A stretch of DNA of 64,000 nucleotides, taken from assembly GCA_038227045.1 (NCBI GenBank), contig JBBRQD010000011.1:20353-84352 (forward strand), in the 5' to 3' direction. This document shows, piece after piece, positions 1-9,300 of this stretch. Every line of letters begins with the position of its first letter. The first letter of the stretch is position 1. Position numbers and translations under genes: made by a program. Source of the DNA: JANXLS01 sp038227045. GTDB taxonomy: Bacteria; Planctomycetota; SZUA-567; H5-PLA8. The notes beneath the pieces were generated by a model. That model made no database searches, was not told the origin of the DNA, and saw only the letters and a list, made by a program, of their open reading frames with translations.

Positions 1-1
1 C

Positions 2-607
2 TGCCGCAAGCACAGCGCCACGGTCCGCCTCACGCAGGGCCAGAACCTTCACGTTCAAAATCTCCCCGAATCCACGGCGGAGGATTTGAAGACGCTGGTG
101 GCCTATTACGGCTGGTCGATGCAGGACGCCGAGAAGTCGCCAAACGTCATCGCCTGCGTGGGCATGGACGAGTGCGTCAAAGGCGTCTTCTACACCAAGG
201 CGGTGGCGAAGAAGATTTCGCAGGAACTGATCGAGGATTCGCGCGGCATTCCGAAGGGCTTGACGATCCACTTCTCAGGCTGCCCGAACAACTGCGGCCA
301 GAACTCGTCCGGGGCGATCGGTTTCATGGGCGCGACGCGGCCGGGCGCATGGCAGAAGGAGGGCGTGTATTCGCTGTACCTCGGCGGCACGTTGGAAGGT
401 GCCGGTCACGTTGGCAAAATGGCGGCGACCGGATTGAAGCCCGACAAGATCGGAAACGTGATCCACCATCTGGTGGACGCGTACCACAACGACCGCAAAA
501 TCGTCCCCGATTCGGAACAGAGCGTCGGCGAAGATTTCAGCGTCTGGACCCGCACGCTGGCGAAGGATCGTTTGGTGAAATTGATCAAGGAAGCAGAGAG
601 CAAATAA
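2..607 (+). CDS. Sirohaem nitrite/sulfite reductase, C-terminal part (partial)
   Basis: The reading frame is open from the window edge, so the 5' part of the gene lies outside. About 201 residues are visible. They carry the sirohaem-[4Fe-4S] signature of nitrite/sulfite reductases: CVGMDEC (C-x5-C) followed by SGCPNNC (C-x3-C), plus the start of the ferredoxin-like half domain (RLTQGQNLHV). The family reduces nitrite to ammonia or sulfite to sulfide in the cytoplasm with electrons from ferredoxin or NAD(P)H. The visible part does not decide between the two substrates. A TauE/SafE permease (3970) and a CbiX-type chelatase that could make sirohaem (5014) lie within 5 kb, which fits a sulfur or nitrogen assimilation neighbourhood. 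The final codons are followed by a strong hairpin repeat. Confidence 0.9.
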   Translation, partial: CRKHSATVRLTQGQNLHVQNLPESTAEDLKTLVAYYGWSMQDAEKSPNVIACVGMDECVKGVFYTKAVAKKISQELIEDSRGIPKGLTIHFSGCPNNCGQNSSGAIGFMGATRPGAWQKEGVYSLYLGGTLEGAGHVGKMAATGLKPDKIGNVIHHLVDAYHNDRKIVPDSEQSVGEDFSVWTRTLAKDRLVKLIKEAESK

Positions 608-611
608 CAGT

Positions 612-670
612 GTGCCGCCGGCGTCTCGCCGGCCAGGATCATAAACGTGCCGGCGGGACGCCGGCGGTAC
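612..670. repeat. GC-rich inverted repeat between reductase and aroF
   Basis: Two 22-nt arms (612-633 and 649-670) are nearly perfect complements around a 15-nt loop; both read GCCGCCGGCG-type sequence. It begins four bases after the reductase stop codon and ends 19 bases before the aroF start. It could act as a terminator or mRNA-stabilising hairpin, but there is no U-run. Confidence 0.8.
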
Positions 671-689
671 ATTGAATTGGAGCCACGCG

Positions 690-1736
690 ATGATTCTTGT
701 TTTTCGGCAAGGTTGCACCCGTGAGGAAGTCACCCACGCGGAAGAGCGCTTGAAAGAAATCGGCATGATTCCGCACACGCTCTTTGGCGTCGAACGCACA
801 GTCATCGCGGCGATTGGCGACGAGCGCAAAATAAGCGCGGACCAACTCAGTCTCATTCCTGGCGTCGAGAATGTTCTCCCCATCCTCGCGCCATACAAAC
901 TCGCGAGCCGCGAAATGCAACCGACTCCTTCTGTCTTCCACATCGGCGGGGCCGATAGCCCTTGCGGTGGCAAGTCGAATAAGGTTGAATTCGGCGGCAA
1001 GACGATTCCATTCATCGCCGGACCTTGCGCGGTCGAAGGCCGCTCGCAGGTTCTCGAAGTGGCGCATGCCGTCAAGGAAGCCGGCGCGACGGCGTTGCGC
1101 GCGGGCGCGTTCAAGCCGCGCACAAGTCCGTACCAATTCCAGGGACTTGCAGAAGAAGGTTTGGAATATCTGGCCGAAGCCCGCGACGCGACCGGCCTGC
1201 CGATCGTCACCGAAGTGCTCACGCCGACGGACGTGCCGATGGTCGCGAAGTACGCCGATGTGCTCCAGATCGGCACACGCAACATGCAGAATTTTCTGCT
1301 GTTGCGCGCATGCGGCGCGATTCGCACGCCGGTGCTGCTCAAGCGCGGCATGTCGGCGACGCTCGAGGAGTATTTACTTGCCGCCGAGTACGTCCTCGCC
1401 GGCGGAAATCCGCGCGTGCTGTTGTGCGAACGCGGCATTCGCACGTTCGAGACTTACGTCCGCAACACGTTCGCGCTGGCGATGGTTCCCGCGTTGAAAG
1501 AAAAGAGCCATCTGCCGGTGCTGGCCGATCCCAGCCACGGCACGGGTGTGCGCAAACTCGTCCCGCCGATGACCAAAGCCGCAATCGCGTGCGGCGCGGA
1601 CGGCATCCTGATCGAAGTTCACCCGGATCCCGAGAAAGCGTTGACCGACGGCTCGCAAACAATCAGCGTGAAGGATTTCGCGAAGCTGATTAAGGAGAGC
1701 AGGGCGGTGGCGGAGGCTGTGGGACGCTCGGTGTAG
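690..1736 (+). CDS. aroF: 3-deoxy-7-phosphoheptulonate synthase (DAHP synthase, AroF type)
   Basis: The 348-residue protein catalyses the first step of the shikimate pathway, condensing phosphoenolpyruvate and erythrose 4-phosphate. Residues 1-70 form the small ferredoxin-like regulatory domain of type I-beta enzymes (starts MILVFRQG). The TIM barrel follows, with FIAGPCAVE, the GATALRAGAFKPRTSPY segment, the LKRGM phosphate-binding loop, and ADPSHGTG near the end. A TTG 18 bases upstream is in frame, but ATG 690 has GGAG at the right distance and gives the typical N-terminus. Only nine bases separate it from the next gene; no other aromatic amino acid gene is nearby. Confidence 0.95.
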   Translation: MILVFRQGCTREEVTHAEERLKEIGMIPHTLFGVERTVIAAIGDERKISADQLSLIPGVENVLPILAPYKLASREMQPTPSVFHIGGADSPCGGKSNKVEFGGKTIPFIAGPCAVEGRSQVLEVAHAVKEAGATALRAGAFKPRTSPYQFQGLAEEGLEYLAEARDATGLPIVTEVLTPTDVPMVAKYADVLQIGTRNMQNFLLLRACGAIRTPVLLKRGMSATLEEYLLAAEYVLAGGNPRVLLCERGIRTFETYVRNTFALAMVPALKEKSHLPVLADPSHGTGVRKLVPPMTKAAIACGADGILIEVHPDPEKALTDGSQTISVKDFAKLIKESRAVAEAVGRSV

Positions 1737-1745
1737 ACAACGTTC

Positions 1746-2420
1746 ATGAACGACTTCGCGCGCCGCAAGAAATACGCTTGGGTCGTGCTCGCCTCCGGTG
1801 TCGGCGGGACGCTGGTGTTTGTGTTGATGTGCGCTTTCCAAGGCCCGCCGCATTTATATGAAAGTAAACTTTATCTTTGGCCCATTTTTACATCCGCCGC
1901 ATCCGCAGCTTCGGCACTTTTGCTGAAAAAATATTATTGCGAAGAACCTGAAAATTTCATCGGTTTCTGGCACCTTTCTATTATCGATTTATTCGCAACT
2001 TCAGTAATTGCGGCAGCGTTGATGGCGGCGTGGCGCGCTGTATGGCCTTTATCGTTCGTCCCCGCTGGCATTGCGGTGACATTGTCGCTGGCAACTGCGT
2101 TTGTTTTTTGCCTGCTCATTGCGGCGCGCACAGGTTTTCAACGTCCGCTGGCGAAAATTGCCAAGAGCCTGAACGTGTTATCGATTTCGCTCGGCTGGAT
2201 GGCTGTTGGCACGCTTGCGGTGGTGATTGTACTCATTTTATGCTACGACCAGCGGCTGAATGACGCTGTGAACTTTCTCGGCACAGTCTTCGGCATTAGA
2301 AATCATTCGGATGACAGGAACGACTGGCTCATTTACTCTTTGCGTATCGGCCTGCTCTGCCTGCCCGTAGGCTACGCATTCGGCGCGTTTTCTCATTTTC
2401 TTGTGTCGCCTAAAAAATAA
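1746..2420 (+). CDS. Polytopic membrane protein, paralogous family member 1
   Basis: A 224-residue protein of unknown function with about five or six hydrophobic segments. The centre reads GFWHLSIIDLFA, then a WRAVWP segment and CLLIAARTGF. The same layout and many of the same residues occur in the product of 47715-48422 (GFWHLSIVDFYA, FRAAWP, CLLIAARKGY) and, more weakly, in 48888-49409 (LLCAARTGI). So this is one of three paralogues in the window. It follows aroF by nine bases and may be cotranscribed with it, but no functional link is apparent. I do not recognise the family. Confidence 0.8.
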   Translation: MNDFARRKKYAWVVLASGVGGTLVFVLMCAFQGPPHLYESKLYLWPIFTSAASAASALLLKKYYCEEPENFIGFWHLSIIDLFATSVIAAALMAAWRAVWPLSFVPAGIAVTLSLATAFVFCLLIAARTGFQRPLAKIAKSLNVLSISLGWMAVGTLAVVIVLILCYDQRLNDAVNFLGTVFGIRNHSDDRNDWLIYSLRIGLLCLPVGYAFGAFSHFLVSPKK

Positions 2421-2461
2421 TCGCGCTATCATTCCTTAAGGGGGAAGGAGAATCGGCTTAT

Positions 2462-3202
2462 ATGAAAAAAATCTTCGCCGCGCTTTTTCTCGCCTGGATC
2501 GCGTATTCTCCGGCCCTCGCCGCGGACTCACCGCCCGCCGACGTATTGAAAAGCAAGACGATTGAACAGTGGATTGCGCTGCTCGGATCGGATCGTTTCG
2601 ACAAGCGCGAAGAGGCTTCGCAGGTGCTGGTCGCTGCCGAAGAAGCCGCCATTCCGTCTCTGAAAAAAGCGCTCGACAGTTCCGACACCGAAATCCGGCT
2701 GCGGGCAGCTCGTGCCCTTCTGGCGATCGCGCGGCTCTCGATTGAAGGCGAGTTCGTGCGCGTCGCTTCGGAAAGTTTCAGCCAGGGCGGACGGCGCACC
2801 CGGCAGGCAAACGAGTCCGGCGCCTCAACTCTCAGTATTCAAAAAGGCAGCTTGGTTTTCAAACAGGATTACAACAAAGGCATCGAACAGGCGTATTCGT
2901 TTCCTGAAGACTTCCCGCTCGTCTTCCGAAATAAATGCACCATCGCGTTGAGCTTTGAAAGCATCAACAACAACACGGGATACAATCCCGACAGCGTCGA
3001 TCCTAAACTTGAATGCGTAAACACTGAAGAGGGTCTACGTCTCACATTCAGCGCCACGGACACGACGGGAACATCGTTCAGGATGACCTATGCTCCAAGG
3101 GCGGATGTGGAGAAAATGCATTCCGATGCCATACAGCATTATTTGAAACACACGCCGGTCGAGGCGATAGAAAAGAACGATCGGCGATTTCCTCAAAAAT
3201 GA
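2462..3202 (+). CDS. Exported HEAT-repeat-like protein
   Basis: A 246-residue protein with a clear signal peptide (hydrophobic residues 4-20, cleavage near ALAAD). Residues 30-90 contain a HEAT-type helical pair of the kind common in PVC bacteria (LLGSDRFDKREEASQ then IPSLKKAL and EIRLRAARALL). The rest, about residues 95-246, shows no motif I can name. AAGGAG (2445-2450) sits 11 bases ahead of the ATG. A related N-terminal segment (LRSDDFDQRQTAALKL) occurs in the large secreted protein at 17244. Probably periplasmic and involved in protein contacts; function unknown. Confidence 0.75.
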   Translation: MKKIFAALFLAWIAYSPALAADSPPADVLKSKTIEQWIALLGSDRFDKREEASQVLVAAEEAAIPSLKKALDSSDTEIRLRAARALLAIARLSIEGEFVRVASESFSQGGRRTRQANESGASTLSIQKGSLVFKQDYNKGIEQAYSFPEDFPLVFRNKCTIALSFESINNNTGYNPDSVDPKLECVNTEEGLRLTFSATDTTGTSFRMTYAPRADVEKMHSDAIQHYLKHTPVEAIEKNDRRFPQK

Positions 3203-3236
3203 AATCGACTTCAATGCAATGAATAAGGAGAAACTG

Positions 3237-3593
3237 ATGAGTGCCGAACTATTGATGCTGATCGGCGGAACGAGCGCGTTTCTGCTGACGATCTATTGGG
3301 TGCGCAGCCGCGAATTGAGTGAAAAGTACGCGGTCGGGTGGATTGGCGTGGCGCTGCTGGTGCTGCTCTGCGGCATCTTTCCCGAGGTGATCATGAAGTT
3401 CGCGCAACATGCGCATCTGGCGTATCCCACGGCGGTGCTGTTTATTTCGCTGGCGGCGATCTACTTCTTTTCGTTCACGGTGTCCGTTTCGCTGACGCGT
3501 CAATACCGGCGCAATGTTCGCTTGATGCAGGAACTGGCAATCATGGAACAGCGGGTCCGCGCGCTCGAAGAAAATTCGCGCAAGCCGAATTAA
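3237..3593 (+). CDS. DUF2304 family small membrane protein
   Basis: 118 residues with three transmembrane helices and a charged C-terminal tail that looks coiled-coil (QELAIMEQRVRALEEN). The pattern of WVRSRELSEKYAVGWI and the helix spacing match DUF2304, a family usually encoded beside family 2 glycosyltransferases. Here no glycosyltransferase is adjacent; the nearest is at 46175. The start at 3237 is preferred to the ATG at 3219 because an AAGGAG sits 7 bases before it, inside the longer reading. Confidence 0.75.
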   Translation: MSAELLMLIGGTSAFLLTIYWVRSRELSEKYAVGWIGVALLVLLCGIFPEVIMKFAQHAHLAYPTAVLFISLAAIYFFSFTVSVSLTRQYRRNVRLMQELAIMEQRVRALEENSRKPN

Positions 3594-3769
3594 TCCGCGC
3601 AACTTCGGGGGGGCTGGTTTCGGCGTTCCGGGCGCGTCCCTAAAATTAAATTTCTTTTAAATTAAAGAAAATATGAATTGCGTCGAATACAGAATAGGGT
3701 TATGTAAGAAACCGGTTTGCTCATTGTGAGCGACACGGGCATAACGATTACTTTGTGGAGGATGGGACG

Positions 3770-3853
3770 ATGGCCAAGGGTAACAACGCATCGAAGAAGG
3801 AAGTCAAGAAACCGAAGAAGGAAGTAGCGAAACCCGCTGCGAAGAAAAAGTAA
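3770..3853 (+). CDS. 27-residue lysine-rich protein
   Basis: A short frame starting MAKGNNASKKEV and ending AKPAAKKK, with 11 lysines in 27 residues and no hydrophobic stretch. GGAGG lies eight bases before the ATG, which is a strong ribosome-binding site and argues that it is translated. It contains an approximate internal repeat (KKEVKKPKKEVAKP). Small proteins starting MAKGNN- or MAKNN- and rich in KKPKK are, as I recall, widespread in bacteria without a known role. Nucleic-acid binding is a guess from charge only. Confidence 0.6.
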   Translation: MAKGNNASKKEVKKPKKEVAKPAAKKK

Positions 3854-3969
3854 CGAGGATTCAGGGCGCATGGGCATCATGGAACGACTCCGATGCCCAA
3901 ACGCTTCTATTCATCCCACGCGCGAGGTTCGAACACAATTGTTGGCTATGAAACGCTCGGCAATTAACG

Positions 3970-4866
3970 ATGTATTCGAATTTCGGCGCACCAGGACGCA
4001 GTGAAATAGATCCGGCCGGGTCATTCAATTTACTAGACAACTATTCCGCGCATACAGCCATTTCACTCGCTCATTGCTTGTATACTTTTGCGATCGCCAT
4101 CCCAGCCGGCGCGGTCAACTCCGTTGCCGGCGGCGGAACCCTGCTGACTTTTCCGGTCATGCTGCTGGGTTGTGGAATGCAAGCCCGGGAAGCCAATGCG
4201 ACAAATACCGTCGGATTGCTTCCAGCTGCATTCATGGGCGCGCGCGGTTTCGACAGCGGAGCTGGCGAGAGGGACGCGGCGCGGGGCATGTGGCGATTTT
4301 ACGCCGTCAGCATGCTGGGCGGCGCCGTTGGCGCGGTCCTTCTGCGCTATACATCGAATACAAGTTTCAAAGCCCTCGTCCCTTGGCTGATTCTGATGGC
4401 CGCAATCATCTTCCTGTTGAACGACGTCATCAATACGTATCTGCTGAAAATGCGCGTTCACGATGCAGCCGCCGACATTCATTCCGAAGAGAAATTTCGT
4501 CCCACCGCCAAAGTGCTCATCTTTCAATTTTTCGTTGCGGTGTACGGGGGCTATTTTGGCGCGGGCATCGGCATCATGATGCTGGCCGCGCTCAGCCTGA
4601 TGCGCGCGGGCGATATCTATCGCATGAACTATCTTAAGAATCTCGGCTCGTTTGTCATCAATGGCGTGGCGTCCGTGGTGTTCATCGTGCTGGGATTGGT
4701 GGATTGGCCGATCGCGTTGTCGATGGCCGCCGGCGCGATCATCGGCGGCTGGGGCGGGGCGGGGATCGCCAAAAAAATTGGACCGCGCTGGGCCCGCCGC
4801 ATCGTCTCCGCCGTCGGTATCGCCATGTCGGTCTGGATGATGATCGAACATTTCACAAGCAAGTGA
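3970..4866 (+). CDS. TauE/SafE (TSUP) family permease
   Basis: A 298-residue inner-membrane protein with about eight helices. The first TM segment carries VNSVAGGGTLLTFP and the second half carries GGYFGAGIGIMMLA, the paired signatures of the TauE/SafE family, which exports or imports sulfite, sulfonates or similar anions. The N-terminal 30 residues before the first helix are unusually long; a later start would also give a full family domain, and the ATG at 3970 has no clear ribosome-binding site. Nearness to a sirohaem reductase and chelatase makes a sulfur-related substrate plausible. Confidence 0.85.
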   Translation: MYSNFGAPGRSEIDPAGSFNLLDNYSAHTAISLAHCLYTFAIAIPAGAVNSVAGGGTLLTFPVMLLGCGMQAREANATNTVGLLPAAFMGARGFDSGAGERDAARGMWRFYAVSMLGGAVGAVLLRYTSNTSFKALVPWLILMAAIIFLLNDVINTYLLKMRVHDAAADIHSEEKFRPTAKVLIFQFFVAVYGGYFGAGIGIMMLAALSLMRAGDIYRMNYLKNLGSFVINGVASVVFIVLGLVDWPIALSMAAGAIIGGWGGAGIAKKIGPRWARRIVSAVGIAMSVWMMIEHFTSK

Positions 4867-4872
4867 ATAAGG

Positions 4873-4956
4873 TACGGCGGCGCTCTTGCCGCCGAGGCCT
4901 GCGGATTTTACACAAATTCGGCGGCAAGAGTGCCGCCGCTCCCTTGAAATCCGCAG
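4873..4956. repeat. Compound inverted repeat with interleaved arms
   Basis: Arm 1 (4875-4895) pairs with 4918-4938 over 21 positions with one G-T pair. Inside its loop, CTGCGGATTT (4899-4908) is a perfect complement of AAATCCGCAG at 4947-4956, beyond the second arm. The order 1-2-1'-2' is that of an H-type pseudoknot, not of nested hairpins. It lies between the TauE-like gene and the chelatase gene. Confidence 0.8.
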
Positions 4957-5013
4957 CACAATGAGTTAGACTATTTAGGGCGCGGACTGCGGTCCGCATT
5001 TCAACGAGGTACA

Positions 5014-5436
5014 ATGAAAAACGGAATTGTCATCGTGGACCACGGCTCCACGCGCGGAGAGAGCAATCAGATGCTTGAGCGCGTCGCGTCGCTGTTTGGG
5101 GAGCGCTTCAAGAGCAGGCACGACATCGTCGAGCCCGCGCACATGGAGCTGGCCGAGCCGTCCATTGCGACGGCCTACGCCAAATGCGTCGAACGCGGTG
5201 CGCAGCGCATTGTCGTCCTGCCATTCTTTCTGGGTCCGGGAAAGCATTGGACTCAGGACATCCCGAGACTTGCGGCCGACGCAGCGCAAAAATTCCCCGG
5301 CACCCGCTACCACGTCGCGCCGACGCTGGGCATCGACGATCTGATTCTCGATCTGCTCGACAAGCGCATGGCGCATTGCGTCGAACACGAGTACGTCTGC
5401 GAAAGTTGTCAGGGCACCGTGCGTTGCGGACAGTGA
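5014..5436 (+). CDS. CbiX/SirB-type sirohydrochlorin chelatase
   Basis: A 140-residue single-domain chelatase of the CbiX small/SirB type, which inserts Fe2+ or Co2+ into sirohydrochlorin for sirohaem or cobalamin. It shows the N-terminal VDHGS motif with the metal-binding histidine, and VVLPFFLGPGKH followed by TQDIPRLA with the second histidine. The tail after residue 125 contains three cysteines (CESCQGTVRC), which may form a metal site. GAGG precedes the ATG. Encoded 4.4 kb from a sirohaem-dependent reductase, so iron insertion for sirohaem is the more likely role. Confidence 0.85.
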   Translation: MKNGIVIVDHGSTRGESNQMLERVASLFGERFKSRHDIVEPAHMELAEPSIATAYAKCVERGAQRIVVLPFFLGPGKHWTQDIPRLAADAAQKFPGTRYHVAPTLGIDDLILDLLDKRMAHCVEHEYVCESCQGTVRCGQ

Positions 5437-5465
5437 ACGATTCCCTTGAATTGAGGAGCGACATT

Positions 5466-6296
5466 ATGCGTTTTGGCGTTTGCTGTGGACCGGGATCTTT
5501 TGCGCCGGAAGTGAAGGATCAACCGGCCGTGCCCGTGACTGAATTGCTTGAGATGCTCACTGCGGCAGGTGCGGATTTTGCCGAGTTCTGCGTCGGCGCC
5601 GTTACGCCCGACGAACCGGACAGCGTCTTCGACGCGTTTCTCAAAGACGTGTCAAAATATGCGCTGCGCATTGAAGCGTTCAACAGTTTCATTCCGGCAA
5701 AATACCCGATCACCGGGCCTAATGCGAATTGTCGGGCGGTACTGGATTATTGCCGGCGGGCGCTGCCGCGCTGCCGCGCGCTGGGCGGCGAAGTGGTCGT
5801 GCTAGGCTCGGGCGGAGCGCGCCGCTTTTCGTCCGATTTTCCGCACGAGAAAGCCGAACGGCAGTTCATCGAATTTTGTACCGAACTCGGTCCGATCGCG
5901 GAAGCCAGCAAACTCACGATCGCCATCGAACCGCTGAATAGTTCCGACGACAACCTGTGCGTGCGCGTCGATCACGGCGCGAGACTCGTCGATGCGGTCA
6001 ATCATCCCCGCATCCGCCTGCTCGCCGACATGTTTCACATCGCGTACGAAAAGGAACCCTATGAAAATATGTTCCACGCGGGCACACGTTTAAAACACGT
6101 GCACGTCGCGGATGTTGGACGCGTCGCGCCGGGATTCGCGAAAATCGGCGAGGAAAACTTCATCGGCCTGTTCAAGATTCTGCGCCAGATCAACTACACG
6201 GGACGCTGTTCGTTCGAAGGAAAATACGACGACATCAATACTCAGACGAAACCGATGATCCAATTCTTGAGGAAGCGCTGGGAGCAATCGGCATAG
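5466..6296 (+). CDS. Sugar phosphate isomerase/epimerase-like TIM barrel
   Basis: A 276-residue protein of the AP endonuclease 2/xylose isomerase-like barrel. Typical elements are MRFGVCCGPG at the start, VVLGSGGAR, IAIEPLNSSDDN, LLADMFHI, KHVHVADVGR and SFEGKYD near the end; the E, D, H and E residues are the usual metal ligands. The frame extends upstream without a stop to 5184, but that part overlaps the chelatase gene; ATG 5466 has GAGGAG at a good distance. The substrate is not predictable. Confidence 0.85.
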   Translation: MRFGVCCGPGSFAPEVKDQPAVPVTELLEMLTAAGADFAEFCVGAVTPDEPDSVFDAFLKDVSKYALRIEAFNSFIPAKYPITGPNANCRAVLDYCRRALPRCRALGGEVVVLGSGGARRFSSDFPHEKAERQFIEFCTELGPIAEASKLTIAIEPLNSSDDNLCVRVDHGARLVDAVNHPRIRLLADMFHIAYEKEPYENMFHAGTRLKHVHVADVGRVAPGFAKIGEENFIGLFKILRQINYTGRCSFEGKYDDINTQTKPMIQFLRKRWEQSA

Positions 6297-6305
6297 ACGA
6301 AGTGT

Positions 6306-6377
6306 TTAGGGGTTAGGGGCTAGGGATTAGGGAAAAGCAATGAAATCTGGAAGCCGTTTCCTAACCCCTAACCCCTA
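6306..6377. repeat. TTAGGGG-type heptad array with inverted arms
   Basis: Left part is four 7-nt units from 6306 to 6333 (TTAGGGG, TTAGGGG, CTAGGGA, TTAGGGA). The right part (6357-6377) is the complement; 6307-6319 and 6365-6377 pair perfectly over 13 bp. It lies between convergent genes, and the TAG stop codon of the minus-strand gene (6375-6377) is the last triplet of the array. Confidence 0.9.
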
Positions 6378-9300
6378 TTGAGCCTTCGGCTCGAATTTCA
6401 GACCGTTGTACTCAACGCCATCCTTGACCAGATCTCCTTCGGCGCTTTTGCCGGTCAGTACGTCGCGGACCACGACGCGATATGTGCCCGGAGGATCGTT
6501 GATTCCCAGCGCGATTTCATGGGTGCAGGCTCCGTTTTCGGCGGAAATATTGGCCGCAAAATACGGCATCGGTTTGCCGGCGAGATCCAGTACTTCAATG
6601 TGAAACACATGCCGTCGCGGCAACCCGCCGGCCACGATCAATTCGGCGTTGATTTTGAAAATGTGGGCCTTGTCCAAGCGGCGCACTTTCAATGCAACTT
6701 TTTCCACCGCGTAGGGCAGCGCGGCGAGAATCGCCGGGCGGTTGGGTTCGATCTTCACTTTCGCGACCTCGGCGGTACCCAGGTATTCGCCGCGGCGCAT
6801 GTCGTACCAGCAATGCGCTTTCCCGTCGCCGACTTCGGCCAGCGCGGATTCGTCGAGCGGCGCGCCCTTCAGCTCCGGCTTGGTCTCGTCTCCTCCGGCG
6901 TCGGCCAGTGGCATGATCGCGTAAAAAGCGGCGCCGGATCCCAGGTCGAAGCGCACGCGCTTCAATCCTCGCGCCTGTGCGCCCGTGCTCCATTTAACAT
7001 TCAACGGATTCTCGCCCACCATTTCATCGAGGATATCCGACACCGCCAGCCGTAGCGCCTCGCCGCCCGTGGGCGCACCGTATTTCTCCGCGTATGCTTG
7101 ATTGGTCAGTCCATTGTATTTGAATCCGGGCGCGGTTTTCTCCGAACGCAATCGCTCGTAATCCTGCATGCATAGATTCAAATAAAAGTAACGGCCCAGG
7201 CCCGAGGACTTGCTGAACAGCGCCTTCCCGCCGTCCGCCGAAGCGGCATGCGCCACGCCGCCGGACGCTGAAATGCCAGGTTCCAGCACGCGCAGCTCCG
7301 GCGATTCCGCTCCGACCGGCTTGTTGTCTTTTCCGCGCATGACCAGGCGGGAAGAAATGGGATCTCCCCGGAATCGCCCGTCGCGTTCGAGTGCGATAAA
7401 ATCTTTGCGCGCAATGCCAAAATCGGCGTCCATGGCGCCGACGGATTTTGGTTCGCCAGCCAGCGGTCCGCGGCGTTTGCCCATGCCGTCGAATGTGCCG
7501 CATTCGCCGTCCGCGATCACGCAGCCGCCGGCGTTGACGAATTCGCGCAGCGCACGCGCTTCATTTTGGCTGAGGGAAAGCACTTTCGGAAGGATCACCA
7601 CTTTCGTTTCGGGATAATGCAAATCGCCAGCGACCACATCCTCGGGATGCACGAAATATGGCGCATAGCCAAGATCCTCAAGCAGCAGCAGCCACGACTT
7701 GAGCTGCAGATTCAGGGTGCCGCGCACCGCTTCGGCGCGGCCGTCCCGGTAGAGCCACGCCGAACCGTCGGTTTCGCTGTCAATCATCCAATGCAGATAA
7801 ACCGAGCGCGGCGAATAATAAATCGCGATGGGGTCTGCATGCCCGCGCGCTTGGTTGCGCAGCAGCGTGAGACCGCGCGTCATTTCGCCGATGTCGTCGA
7901 ACGGCGGTATCACCGCGTCGGCGAATGCGGGCAAAAGGCAACCGTTGTCGCCGCGCAGCCAGCGGTCCCACAGCCGGTGAACCGAGGCCGCTTCCTGTCC
8001 GCCGGCCGCGGAAATGCAGTGCATCCTGGGTGCAAGCCCGCGCATAATTTCACGCGCGACGAAACTACTGTGCTCTTCGATCCATTCCACGGAGCGCGAA
8101 ATATTCCGATACTCCCATCCGCCCCATGCAGACGGTGCCTGTGCATTGACGAAGCCGGTCTGCGATTTGCGATCCGCATCGTCGGCGATCTTGCAGAATT
8201 CGCGCAGCACTCTTGAAAAAGCGAAATCGTTGAACGCGCGGAAGTCCGCCCAGGCCGACACATTTTCGTTGGCCGGGGTGTGAAGTTCCTTGGGATCGAT
8301 GGCAAACATCGGTTCGTCGCCGCGGCGTTGGAGCTTTTTTTCCAGATCGCCCGTTTTCAATATAGCCATGCGCTTGGAATAATTCGTGTTCAACGCCATT
8401 TTCACTTCGTCAGTCGTCGGCGGCACGACCTTATCCCAGTCCGCAAAATTCGTTTTCCATTGTGTATTGAGCAATTTCAACGTGCCGTAGCGGCTTTGCA
8501 GCCAGGTGCGGAACATATCCAGCGTGCCGGCGGACATGTCATAATCGAAGGGCTGCGAAAGATTGGAAAGATCATTGCCGTCGCCAAGCGACCAGAGGCT
8601 CAATCCGCTGCCGCGTCCGGCCACGTTTTTGGTCATCGATGCGGCCGCTTTTTTTATCGCTTCTTCATCGAAAATTGGCGGCTGGCGCTCGAATATTTTC
8701 GTGTCGCGCGACTTGGCGTACGTGTTCGCGCGCAATTCCCATCCGGGCAAATAGAGCGGATTCTCGCTGCGCTGCAACGCGAGTTCGAGCCGCGCGGCGC
8801 AGGACGGGAAAAGTTTTCGCGCGGAATCGTCGGCGCTCAACACGACGTAATCGTCCCAGAACAACGCCTCGTTCACGCGCAGCGGCTCGAAGGCTTCCAA
8901 CTTGATGTTGCCGCCGTTTGGCGGAACGCGTACGAGCGCTATTTTGTGCAGATGACCGAATGTGCCCGGCGGCATTTTGAAGGTGAACGCGCCGCCATTC
9001 AAATTTCCGGGCTGGACGCAATCCTGAGCCGCCGCGACGCGCCCGGATTCGTCGATCCAAAGCAGCCGCAGCATGTCGCCATTGGCGGCGAGATTGACGA
9101 CACCGGTCAGATCGCCGCCGGATACGATTTCGGGCGAGTCCAGATGCAACTTTTCGTTCGCGGCCAGAAACGTGCTGCGATTCGTTCCGGTGGCCGCGAC
9201 AAACGTCAGTTTTGCAGGATCCGAAGGTCCGTTGCGATCAATGTAAAGCGCGGGAAGATTGAGTTGCGATACACCACTTTTATTGTCCGGCTTAACTGAT

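Noticed and set aside
5184..5465. Upstream extension of the TIM-barrel gene into the chelatase gene
   Set aside because: The extension is read in another frame of the chelatase and ATG 5466 has a good ribosome-binding site and natural N-terminus.
6306..6377. Telomere-like TTAGGG repeats as a sign of eukaryotic or linear-end DNA
   Set aside because: The units are degenerate, short, arranged as hairpins inside bacterial gene spacers and accompanied by arrays with other unit sequences.
8280..9299. A 339-codon + strand frame opposite the lipoprotein gene
   Set aside because: No recognisable protein feature; the lipoprotein on the minus strand has a signal, lipobox and GH42-like motifs.
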